Shown in pieces: positions 16,881 to 24,763 of a stretch of 64,000 nt of DNA (positions are counted from its first letter, which is position 1; every line of letters begins with the position of its first letter). The translations under genes were made by a program, and so were the position numbers. The notes beneath the pieces were generated by a model. The model saw only the letters and a list, made by a program, of their open reading frames with translations. It searched no databases and was not told the origin of the DNA. Where the stretch lies: NCBI GenBank assembly GCA_044448685.1, contig JBIOHC010000011.1:1-64000 (forward strand). Direction: 5' to 3'. The DNA comes from Palsa-965 sp044448685. GTDB lineage: Bacteria > Bacteroidota > Bacteroidia > Palsa-965.

Positions 16881-18845
16881 TCAAACCCTGACCCCAATCA
16901 GCAATACATCGTCAACCTGTTCGTTGCGCCCCTTCCAGGCGGTGAATACTTTCCTGAGTTTGGTTTCCGCTTCCGGCATCGTCAATGCTTGTACTTCAAG
17001 CAGTAAATTCCGGAGTCGTTTGGATGTAAACTTCTTACCCTGATCGCCTCCGAACTGATCACAAAACCCATCTGAAAAAAGATAAATGGTATCCCCCTTT
17101 TCAAGGTTCAGTACAGTACTTTCAAATACCTGCTCGTTATGGGTAAGTCCGCCTATAGATGCTTTGGTGGCATTTGTCATCAGCACTTCTCCTCCCCTTA
17201 CAAGATACAGCGGACGGTTGGCTCCTGCATAATGACAGGTAGTCATTTTTTTATCGAAAACACAAAGCAGCATATCCATCCCGTCTCTTGATTCAGAATC
17301 TGCGCTCTTCTGTTTCAGGGCATGTTTTACATGCCGGTTCATGGCAGTGAGCACTTCTCCGGGTACACGAAGTTGTTTTTCGGCAATGGCATCATAGAGC
17401 ATATCGTTTCCGATCATACTCATAAATGCACCGGGTACTCCATGTCCTGTACAATCAACGGCTGCCAGGAAGTAATGATCACCCTTTTCGGCAAACCAGT
17501 AAAAATCACCGCTTACAATATCCTTGGGTTCATAGATCACATAGGAGTCGGGCATGGCTTCCTGTATATGGGAAACGGAAGGAAGCATGGCGTCCTGTAT
17601 CTTCTTGGCATAATTGATACTGTCGGTGATATCCTTATTTTTCTGGGCAATGATAAAATTTTGTTCTTCCAGCAGACGGTGTGATTTGTTTTTGAGTTTA
17701 TACCGGTTATACATCAGCAAGGCCAGCAACAGAAGCAATACAGAGCCTGCAATCAAAGACCAGGTTACATAGGTATAAATACGATGCTGGTGAATGGAAC
17801 TGAGCTCGAGCACCTCGATCTGCCTTTGTTTTTTTTCATTCTCGAACATACTCTGGGCTTCCGCAATTTTACGGGTATTGTCAGAATTCATCAGGGAGTC
17901 ATGCAAGCTGAGATATTTTTCGGAACAGGAATAGGCCTTTTCAAAATTCTTTTTGAGGGAATAACTTTCCCCAAGGAAAAGGTAGGCATCGGCAATCATC
18001 ATTACATTATGCATTTCCTGAGCCAGCCTGAGGCTGGTTGTGAAATACTTCAGGGCACTGTCAGGCTGATTCAGGTTATTATACACCCGTCCCAGATAGG
18101 AGCTTGCAAAAATATGGTCATAGCGATTATCGGTAAGACTGCAGAGGGAATTGGACTGGATAAGAAGTTCTTTGGCTTCCTTATTCTTACCCTGATCAGT
18201 ATACACCAGCCCGGTATTATCCAGATTTGCGATAAGACGTACCGTATCTTTCAGTTCTTTCAGTATACCCCGGCTTTGGTTGAAATAGTCTTCTGCTTTA
18301 AGCAGATATTTTTTATCCCTTGCGCTTTTGGAATAATAGATATTGCCGATATTGGTAAGTACTACCTCTATACGGCGGCGGTTATTGATCTTTCTGTAAT
18401 AAGTAAGTGCCCGTTCAAAATAGGGGAGTGCAGCATCGCCCTGATCCTGGTATCCGAAGAGGTTTCCAAGTCCGTTACAGGCTCTGGCTGTCAGATCCTC
18501 ATTCGATAAGTCTTCAGCAAGTCTCAGGGCGCTCAACAGGTGTACAGCAGCTTCTTTATAATTACCCCGGTGCAAAAGTTTGGTTCCAAGATTCAGATGT
18601 CCCTGGCACATGCTTAAATTATCGCCCAGAGTCGTGGCCATTTCAAAGGCTTTGACAGCAAGCAGCTCGGCAGCTTCTTCATCCGTATTGGTTACCTTAT
18701 TCGAGAGACGGATAATTTTGTAGAGTGAAGTGGTATCAACCGGGTAGGTCTGGAGGCTCCTTTTGATGGAGTCAAGGCTTAATCCGGCCTGAATCTGAAA
18801 AGGGGGGGTGATAAAGAGGAGGAGAGCCAGCAGATACCTGTACAT
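16881..18845 (-). CDS. Membrane TPR / SpoIIE-type PP2C phosphatase
   Basis: This 654-residue protein has a signal peptide (about 1-20), seven to eight TPRs (25-325; for example NYKEAAVHLLSALRLAEDL), one membrane helix (about 350-375, with WSLIAGSVLLLLLALLMY), a coiled coil, and a PP2C/SpoIIE domain (about 415-654). The domain shows SINYAKKIQDAMLP, YEPKDIVSGDFYWF, AAVDCTGHGVPGAFMSMIGN, SRDGMDMLLC, YAGANRPLYL, LFSDGFCDQFGGDQGKKF and EQVDDVLLIGVRV. The inferred layout is a periplasmic TPR sensor and a cytoplasmic phosphatase. The ILP-like entry and FMSMIGN make it a different subgroup from the other two phosphatases in this window. Confidence 0.87.
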   Translation of the reverse strand: MYRYLLALLLFITPPFQIQAGLSLDSIKRSLQTYPVDTTSLYKIIRLSNKVTNTDEEAAELLAVKAFEMATTLGDNLSMCQGHLNLGTKLLHRGNYKEAAVHLLSALRLAEDLSNEDLTARACNGLGNLFGYQDQGDAALPYFERALTYYRKINNRRRIEVVLTNIGNIYYSKSARDKKYLLKAEDYFNQSRGILKELKDTVRLIANLDNTGLVYTDQGKNKEAKELLIQSNSLCSLTDNRYDHIFASSYLGRVYNNLNQPDSALKYFTTSLRLAQEMHNVMMIADAYLFLGESYSLKKNFEKAYSCSEKYLSLHDSLMNSDNTRKIAEAQSMFENEKKQRQIEVLELSSIHQHRIYTYVTWSLIAGSVLLLLLALLMYNRYKLKNKSHRLLEEQNFIIAQKNKDITDSINYAKKIQDAMLPSVSHIQEAMPDSYVIYEPKDIVSGDFYWFAEKGDHYFLAAVDCTGHGVPGAFMSMIGNDMLYDAIAEKQLRVPGEVLTAMNRHVKHALKQKSADSESRDGMDMLLCVFDKKMTTCHYAGANRPLYLVRGGEVLMTNATKASIGGLTHNEQVFESTVLNLEKGDTIYLFSDGFCDQFGGDQGKKFTSKRLRNLLLEVQALTMPEAETKLRKVFTAWKGRNEQVDDVLLIGVRV

Positions 18846-19036
18846 ACACTTAAACCGGTTTTTTTAACTTTTGAATCCCGAAAGTACTAAAAAATGGTGA
18901 GGAGCCTTGTTGTAAGGGGTGTAATGGCCTTAGCAGGCCCCCTTCATCTGACTTTTTCAAAATGACTCAACATTTTTACACAAGTCCCTCCTGTTTACAA
19001 TACGTTCAGGCTTTTTTTTCTGTTAAAAGCATCCTT

Positions 19037-19060
19037 TTTTCCTGATAATAAACAGGAAAA
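19037..19060. repeat. Inverted repeat abutting the protease promoter
   Basis: TTTTCCTG and CAGGAAAA form a perfect 8-bp inverted repeat around an 8-nt A/T loop. It ends 2 nt before the -33 TTTG at 19063, a position suited to an operator. It might also act as a weak terminator. Confidence 0.5.
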
Positions 19061-19062
19061 TA

Positions 19063-19094
19063 TTTGCTTTTGACATTTCCTTGGTCTATATTCG
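19063..19094 (+). promoter_or_regulatory. Promoter of the chagasin-papain gene
   Basis: TTTG (19063-19066), 20-nt spacer, TATATTCG (19087-19094), one mismatch to TAnnTTTG. Transcription from here would give an unusually long leader before ATG 19330. Confidence 0.5.
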
Positions 19095-19329
19095 TTATAA
19101 GTAAGGTCCAGAACCCTTATAAACAGAAGAGAATACAGGGTTCACCTCGGGCATTATGACCTAATCAGTATCATTGATTACTCCTTTACCACAAAGGAAT
19201 TTCAGTTTAGAGTAAAACAGCATTTTCAGTACCATTTGAGATTACCCGAATTCACACAATTCATGTGCACTGGCATTGCTATGCCCTCTGCCAAAGCTTT
19301 CACACAGTAATACAAAACACAAACAAAGC

Positions 19330-21621
19330 ATGAAAACAAAACTTACCCTCGTCGCACTCTGCATTCTGGCAGGCTTCAGTGCTTCCGGTCAAAAGTATGT
19401 TCGTCTCACACAGGCAAACACACAACAGACCATTCATGTTCAGCAGGACCAGGCTCTGGAAATCCAGCTTCCCGGACAACCTTCTACCGGTTATGGATGG
19501 TATGTAAAGACAAACAGTAAAACCAAAGTAGCTAACCTCCTGCACCAGGAAGGCAACTGGGATTTTGTTCCCAGCCCTGCTTCCAAAGGACCCGGTGGTG
19601 AAGGCACCCAGGTTATTCATTATACCGCTCTTACAAGCGGACAGGTTGATGTTGAACTTGTATATGAACGCCCCTGGCTCGGAGAAGGTTCAGCAACAAG
19701 CAACTTTAAAGTGACTGTTATAACAGACGGAAAATACAACGGTGTTCCGGTACCTGTAAATACTACTTCAACTACCCGTACCGTTCATTCCAATCCTTCC
19801 ACATCTTCCGTACCATCCAGCTTCAGCTGGCTTACACAAGGGAGCATGACCCCGATCAAGGATCAGGGACAATGCGGAAGCTGCTGGTCTTTTGCAGCGA
19901 ATGGCTCTTTTGAGTCTGTCATCAAATACTGGGACAATGTAACCCGCAGCCTTTCTGAACAGTGGCTCATCAATTGTGATGCAAATTGCAGCGGTTGTAA
20001 CGGAGGCTGGTGTCCGGATGATATGTTCCAGACCTACGGATGTGTATATGAATCCGATCTGCCTTATACCGCAGCAGGCGGAACCTGTGCTTCTTCTTAT
20101 ACGTATCATGAAAGGATCACTTCTCATGCTCAGGTAAACGGTTCAAACCCTACCGATGCTGAAATAAAACAGGCTATTTATGATTACGGCCCGGTATGGG
20201 CAGGTATCGATGCAGGAAATAATTTCCAGAACTATTCCGGCGGAGTGTTCAACTCAAGCGACGGAACATCAATTGACCATGCCATCGTGCTCTGCGGATG
20301 GGATGATACACAAGGTTGCTGGATATTGCGTAACTCCTGGAATACAACCTGGGGTGAAAACGGTTATATGCGTATTGCCTACGGTACCTCCGGTGTTGGT
20401 GCAAGTGCTGAATACCTAGTATACAGAGGGATGATTTCACATTCTGTTCCTCCTGTAGCTGCGATGTCTGTCAATACCACCAACTCATGCTCAGGTGCTG
20501 TACAGTTCACCGATCAGTCGTCCAATACCCCCTCTTCCTGGTTATGGGATTTCGGTGATGGTACAACTTCCACACTTCAGAACCCATCCCATACCTATGC
20601 AAGTTCCGGAACATTTACCGTGAAGCTGAAAGCGACCAACAGTTTTGGAAATAATACGGCTACCAATAGTAATTATGTTACCGTCAGCATGCTTTCAGCA
20701 CCTACAACTACCGGTGCTACACGTGTGGGACCCGGTGTTGTGAATCTTTCAGCCACTGCTTCCGGAACACCAACCCTGAACTGGTATACTGCTGCGACAG
20801 GAGGTACACCGGTGAATACAGGACCAACCTATTCACCAACTATTTCAAATACGACCACCTATTATGTGGCTGATGAACCGGTAGCTCCTTCCAGTCACCT
20901 GGGTCTGGCTAATAATTCAGCCGGAGGAGGGTACTATACCGCCAATACAGACAGACGTTTGTATTTCAGCGTACTCAGCCAGATGGTATTGCAATCTGTA
21001 ACCATTTATGCCAATACTGCCGGAAACCGCCAGATAGAAATACTGGATAATACCGGTGCTTCAGTGGCCCTGTCAGCCGTTTTCAATGCCACTACAGGAA
21101 CCAATGTCGTGCCTCTGAATATCACCCTGGCTCCTGGCACAGGATATGCCATCAAACTTGCCGCCACCAGCGCTATGGATCTTTTCCGTAATAATGCCGG
21201 ATGCACATATCCCTATACCGTAAGCGGATTAGCCAGTATTGACAGTTCGGATGCCTCCGGTGCCACACTGTCATACTACTATTATTTCTATAACTGGGTT
21301 GTTTCTGCTCCAAGCTGCGCCAGCCCACGGGCTTCTGTAACTGGTGTTGTAAGTACCGCTACAGGAATTCAGAACAATGCGGTAAGCACTTCCTTCCGTG
21401 TTTATCCGAATCCGAATAACGGAATGTTTACCCTCGAAGGACTGGATACGGAGAACACGGTAGAGATTTTTGATATGGTCGGGAAAGTAGTGATGCAGAC
21501 TGTCTCTGTCAATCCAAAGCTGAGTGTTGATCTGAGCGGGAATGCGAAAGGACTCTATTTCTACAGAGTAATGAATAAAAATACAAAGGAGACACATGCG
21601 GGTAAAATTGTAGTGAATTAA
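19330..21621 (+). CDS. T9SS-exported papain-family (C1A) protease fused to a chagasin-like (I42) inhibitor domain
   Basis: I use ATG 19330 (763 aa), which begins the signal peptide (1-20). Residues 22-132 look like a chagasin/I42 inhibitor: TQANTQQTIHVQQDQALEIQ, the PSTGYGWYV loop (50-58) and YERPW (112-116). Residues 163-366 are a complete C1A protease with oxyanion Q179, nucleophile C185 (QGQCGSCWSF), H317 (DHAIVLCGW) and N335 (RNSWNTTWGENGY). A PKD domain follows (375-453; WLWDFGDGTTST), then an Ig-like domain, a beta-rich module, and a T9SS sorting domain (about 690-763; VYPNPNNGMFTLEG). Chagasin-family domains block papain-type proteases, so the first domain may act as a built-in propeptide-like inhibitor. 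The next gene, 19 nt on, is another T9SS cargo protein. Confidence 0.92.
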   Translation: MKTKLTLVALCILAGFSASGQKYVRLTQANTQQTIHVQQDQALEIQLPGQPSTGYGWYVKTNSKTKVANLLHQEGNWDFVPSPASKGPGGEGTQVIHYTALTSGQVDVELVYERPWLGEGSATSNFKVTVITDGKYNGVPVPVNTTSTTRTVHSNPSTSSVPSSFSWLTQGSMTPIKDQGQCGSCWSFAANGSFESVIKYWDNVTRSLSEQWLINCDANCSGCNGGWCPDDMFQTYGCVYESDLPYTAAGGTCASSYTYHERITSHAQVNGSNPTDAEIKQAIYDYGPVWAGIDAGNNFQNYSGGVFNSSDGTSIDHAIVLCGWDDTQGCWILRNSWNTTWGENGYMRIAYGTSGVGASAEYLVYRGMISHSVPPVAAMSVNTTNSCSGAVQFTDQSSNTPSSWLWDFGDGTTSTLQNPSHTYASSGTFTVKLKATNSFGNNTATNSNYVTVSMLSAPTTTGATRVGPGVVNLSATASGTPTLNWYTAATGGTPVNTGPTYSPTISNTTTYYVADEPVAPSSHLGLANNSAGGGYYTANTDRRLYFSVLSQMVLQSVTIYANTAGNRQIEILDNTGASVALSAVFNATTGTNVVPLNITLAPGTGYAIKLAATSAMDLFRNNAGCTYPYTVSGLASIDSSDASGATLSYYYYFYNWVVSAPSCASPRASVTGVVSTATGIQNNAVSTSFRVYPNPNNGMFTLEGLDTENTVEIFDMVGKVVMQTVSVNPKLSVDLSGNAKGLYFYRVMNKNTKETHAGKIVVN

Positions 21622-21640
21622 TCCGGTTCAATGTGAATCC

Positions 21641-22297
21641 ATGAAAAACAAGGTTCTTCTCTTTCTTTTAATACTGTCCGGTTCGTATGGGATGGTGGCT
21701 CAAACAGCCCCATTCCCATGCGAACTGCTGACAGTGGATAGCGTACAGACCAGCCGGTTCAACCCCAAACTTATTGCTGTTACAATAACCAACCACGATA
21801 CGGCACAAACCTGGGGCCCTACCTATCTCTGTGCTATTGATATGGCAGGTGATACCGTCGGGAGTGTGACCATGTGCGGATGTGTTATTCTGTTCAAAAG
21901 AGCCACCGGCACTTTTAATCTGACAGCCAGGGATACCAATTTCCGCGTTCCCCCCAATTACTGCTGTAATCTTGTTTTGAAAGGTTCCGGTTCCATATGC
22001 CCTAAAAAGTTTGACAACTGCACTTTCGCAGGTATTGCTGCGTTAACGAAAACGGAAGAAGGGCTGAATCTTTTTCCGAATCCGGCGAGCTCGGATGTGA
22101 CCCTTGATCTTGGGGTTGCTCCAGCTTCAGAAGTTGTCGTTTCGGTTTTGAATATACAGGGACGAAAAGTACAATCGCAAGTTCTTGTTTCACAACTTGC
22201 ACATCTTGATGTAAGCATGCTGGCTAAAGGCTTGTACCTGGTACAGATCAGCGGGAAAGGAATACTGCCAAACTCCAGGAAGCTGCTTATAAATTAA
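21641..22297 (+). CDS. Small T9SS-exported protein, partner of the protease gene
   Basis: This 218-residue protein has a signal peptide (MKNKVLLFLLILSGSYGMVAQ). The central domain (about 25-135) is beta-rich with conserved-looking cysteines (MCGCVILF, NYCCNLVLKG, ICPKKFDNC) and a possible immunoglobulin-like fold (KLIAVTITNHDTAQTWGPTY). A type A sorting domain ends it (GLNLFPNPASSDVTLDLGV, LAKGLYLVQISGKG). It starts 19 nt after the protease stop and before a terminator, so the two form an operon. Whether it is a substrate, chaperone or inhibitor of the protease cannot be read from the sequence. Confidence 0.75.
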   Translation: MKNKVLLFLLILSGSYGMVAQTAPFPCELLTVDSVQTSRFNPKLIAVTITNHDTAQTWGPTYLCAIDMAGDTVGSVTMCGCVILFKRATGTFNLTARDTNFRVPPNYCCNLVLKGSGSICPKKFDNCTFAGIAALTKTEEGLNLFPNPASSDVTLDLGVAPASEVVVSVLNIQGRKVQSQVLVSQLAHLDVSMLAKGLYLVQISGKGILPNSRKLLIN

Positions 22298-22320
22298 TGA
22301 TACAATTTTGTTTCTTTTGC

Positions 22321-22347
22321 AAGAGGCTGACCGCTGGTTAGCCTCTT
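22321..22347 (+). terminator. Terminator of the protease operon
   Basis: A 12-bp stem with one G.U pair (AAGAGGCTGACC 22321-22332 with GGTTAGCCTCTT 22336-22347), 3-nt loop GCT, then TTG. It lies 23 nt after the stop codon at 22297. Confidence 0.8.
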
Positions 22348-22379
22348 TTGCATTCAGGCCGGGAATTAGTTTAATTTTG
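22347..22379 (+). promoter_or_regulatory. Promoter of the gene at 22455
   Basis: TTTG (22347-22350), 21-nt spacer, TAATTTTG (22372-22379), an exact -7 match. It gives a leader of about 70 nt. The -33 box shares bases with the end of the preceding terminator. Confidence 0.6.
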
Positions 22380-22454
22380 TTTTTTTTATCAGTATCACCC
22401 TAAATACAACTTTAGGACATTAATGGTTTTTTTTTTATTTTTTAACTGTAAGTT

Positions 22455-23066
22455 ATGATAGAATTCCCCCCGACAATGAGAACCCCTCGCCCGGATGAAC
22501 TTCCCGATAATCCGGAAGTGCATGAACGCATAAAGGCGATGGAAAAGGCCAATATAGTGGAAGGCTATACCCTTCAGGAGAATGCGGATATAGACCTGCC
22601 TTTTAAATTCTATGCCGAAATCAATATTGATAATTCAAGACTCTGGGATCTTATCAAAGCCATTCTTCAGTTAATGCCTGATGAGGTAAGTGTAATCTAC
22701 AACCGTTTTGAAGCTGAAGCGAATTACAGTCCATATCTGCGTAAGAGACAGGTAAGGGAATTATTGAGTAAGTATAAAACGGAAATTTGTCAGGATTGCA
22801 ATCTGGAGTTTGGAATTATTCATCATACGGAAGAAGGACTGGAAGAACTGTTTGTTTCTGAATCCAAATACGTAAAATTCTGGGGATGTACCGAAGCCCC
22901 GTTTCGCACTCTTCTGGCTGAAATGAACCTGAAGGAAATTCCCGGTCTTAATTTTGCCGATGAATTTCCGAAAGTCGTGGAGCCACTTGCGGGAATTAAT
23001 CCGCTGGTCCGTGCAACCGATGTCCTCCTGCTGGAGTGGCAAGCTTTTTTTGATGCTACAGAGTGA
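22455..23066 (+). CDS. Hypothetical cytoplasmic protein
   Basis: This 203-residue acidic protein has no signal peptide or membrane segment. It is mixed alpha/beta, with DLPFKFYAEINIDNSRLWDL near residue 50 and a central segment (LLSKYKTEICQDCNLEFGII) whose Cys-x-x-Cys pair is not part of a recognisable zinc ribbon. I recognise no family. It has its own promoter and is convergent with the gene at 23083-23523 (16 nt between stops). The compact size and mixed fold would be compatible with an immunity-type or binding protein, but nothing shows this. Confidence 0.6.
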   Translation: MIEFPPTMRTPRPDELPDNPEVHERIKAMEKANIVEGYTLQENADIDLPFKFYAEINIDNSRLWDLIKAILQLMPDEVSVIYNRFEAEANYSPYLRKRQVRELLSKYKTEICQDCNLEFGIIHHTEEGLEELFVSESKYVKFWGCTEAPFRTLLAEMNLKEIPGLNFADEFPKVVEPLAGINPLVRATDVLLLEWQAFFDATE

Positions 23067-23082
23067 AGTTTGCGGAACACTA

Positions 23083-23523
23083 TCAGCGACAAGGGAACAT
23101 ATACGCTTTTCCCTGCAAAGTAGCTCCGGAGTCAATGGTCCTGTTCTTGTAAAACCCCGATACGATCTCCACAACCTGAGTAGCGGTGAAAAGCTCATCC
23201 TCTGCAACCTGCATCTCCTCCTCCCAGTCAGGAAAATGTTTGAGGGTAACAAGGCTCTTACCGGTTTTTTCTTCCACCTTTAATATATAGGTATTGATTC
23301 TTTCACTTGTAATCAGGCGGGCTTCAATTACCAACGCATCCTTTGCACCGTAAACAAATACAGCCTCTTCTGTAGGATTATACTGCAGGCAGCAGTAAAA
23401 ACTTTTCCGGTCTTTCTCACTCAGATAAGATGCCAGAAAGGTTTCCGAAAAAGGTATGATACATTGATTGCCCTGATCATAGCCATTGTTGTGTTGGTTG
23501 TATTCAAAAGTCCAGGCATCCAT
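23083..23523 (-). CDS. Hypothetical protein
   Basis: This 146-residue protein has no signal peptide. The visible pattern is mixed: FEYNQHNNGYDQGNQCIIPF, a helix (SYLSEKDRKSFYCCLQYNP), then strands AVFVYGAKDALVIEARLI and INTYILKVEEK, and a final helix/strand part. No family is recognised. It is convergent with the gene at 22455-23066 and transcribed away from the lipoprotein gene at 23668 (144 nt between starts), so it may be its own unit. Confidence 0.55.
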   Translation of the reverse strand: MDAWTFEYNQHNNGYDQGNQCIIPFSETFLASYLSEKDRKSFYCCLQYNPTEEAVFVYGAKDALVIEARLITSERINTYILKVEEKTGKSLVTLKHFPDWEEEMQVAEDELFTATQVVEIVSGFYKNRTIDSGATLQGKAYMFPCR

Positions 23524-23590
23524 AGCTTAACAGGTATTAATAGGGGATCATTCGCTTCAAACTCTAAATTACAACAATTCGCTTTTGGAC

Positions 23591-23620
23591 ATTGCCTTAC
23601 CTGATGATTTACTATCTTTG
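23591..23620 (+). promoter_or_regulatory. Promoter of the lipoprotein gene at 23668
   Basis: ATTG (23591-23594), 18-nt spacer, TATCTTTG (23613-23620), an exact -7 match. A TTTG at 23584 is an alternative with a longer spacer. The leader is about 40 nt. Confidence 0.55.
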
Positions 23621-23667
23621 AAATCACTCGGCATTCCCTCGCAGGCTTTAACGAATATATTTTTCAG

Positions 23668-24738
23668 ATGAAGGTAAAAGTACAATTCCTGGCACTCATT
23701 CTTGTCATAATAGCTTGCGGTTGCAAGCGCAAAGAAACAGCGAACAATACTGTTGTCACCCCCCCCGGTCCGGATATCAATAATACATTTGGATATGGCA
23801 TTCTCAAAAAAGTAAGCGGAATCTGGAACGGACCTGTCACCAGTACCACCCCTCTGGGAGGATATCCTCAATGGATTGTGGATTTCAGACCCAATTCAGA
23901 TAACCAGGTATCGGCAAAGAATGAGCTGGATACACTGAATAAAATATTCATGTCTTTCTTTATCGTCAAACACAATAACCAGTATAAGGTAGCTTTCCGT
24001 AACGGGGGTAATTTCAACGGGATGCAGCGTGTATCCTATTTTGTGGCCGACAGTGTATCGGAAACCGGAACTTCCTGTTTCTACCGTTTTTCCGAGGCCG
24101 TCAAAGGAATGAGGAGAGCCTATGCCACCGTAATCTTCCGGGCCGACAGTATGTACCTTTTTACCTATACCAATAAGGGCAATACACTGCCTTCCACAAC
24201 ACCACATATGACCTGGAGTGCAAAATTACAGGATACCACATCGGCTGCTCCGGCCATCGCTCATTTTGGATTCCCTGTTAAACATATGACAATGGATTTT
24301 TCTTCAGTTTTTAGCAGTGTGGCGGAAGCGATTTACTTTGCCAGCTCTGGTCCTCCGGCAGGAGAACCCTATCCGGATACCGTACAGCCTTATCTGGGTA
24401 AGACAACAGCTTCTTTTACCTATGCTGCTTCATACACTCCTTCCTCTTCCAAAAAAGTATTGCTGATCATTACCACACAACCTTTGTTCTCCGGAACAAC
24501 CTTTGTGAGTGCCAATCTGAAATACAGATCACGCTATGTCATCCTGAATTCAACGGATACAAGCTATACATTCACCCTGATGCATCCGGGCACTTATTAC
24601 TACTATGCCTTATATGATACCAATGGAACGGGTGTTTACGGCAGCGGGGACTGGATAAGTCTGAGCAATGCAAGCTTCACACTTGCTCCGTTGGGTACTG
24701 CGACGGTCAGCACTCAGATTAATTTTACAATCCCTTAG
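23668..24738 (+). CDS. Lipoprotein of unknown function
   Basis: This 356-residue protein has a lipoprotein signal (MKVKVQFLALILVIIACGCK; lipid cysteine probably C17 or C19) followed by a flexible Asn/Thr/Pro linker. The remainder is beta-rich, with SGIWNGPVTSTTPLGGYPQW near residue 50, YRFSEAVKGMRRAYATVIFR in the middle, and a C-terminal part resembling an Ig/FN3-like sandwich (YTFTLMHPGTYYYYALYDTN). In Bacteroidota such lipoproteins are often outer-membrane attached. The specific function is unknown. It is convergent with the IPT-domain cargo gene. Confidence 0.65.
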   Translation: MKVKVQFLALILVIIACGCKRKETANNTVVTPPGPDINNTFGYGILKKVSGIWNGPVTSTTPLGGYPQWIVDFRPNSDNQVSAKNELDTLNKIFMSFFIVKHNNQYKVAFRNGGNFNGMQRVSYFVADSVSETGTSCFYRFSEAVKGMRRAYATVIFRADSMYLFTYTNKGNTLPSTTPHMTWSAKLQDTTSAAPAIAHFGFPVKHMTMDFSSVFSSVAEAIYFASSGPPAGEPYPDTVQPYLGKTTASFTYAASYTPSSSKKVLLIITTQPLFSGTTFVSANLKYRSRYVILNSTDTSYTFTLMHPGTYYYYALYDTNGTGVYGSGDWISLSNASFTLAPLGTATVSTQINFTIP

Positions 24739-24763
24739 TAGTTTCTAAGTCCCGGTCAGATTA

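Larger units (their letters stand above)
18846..19329 (+). other. 484-nt intergenic region: long leader of the protease gene
   Basis: No gene is seen here. From 19063 it holds a promoter and a leader of about 230 nt before the protease ATG. The leader has two small inverted repeats (GAACCC 19111-19116 with GGGTTC 19138-19143; TCCTTT 19182-19187 with AAAGGA 19193-19198). A TACTTTCG at 18886-18879 on the minus strand may be the -7 box of the phosphatase gene. Confidence 0.5.
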
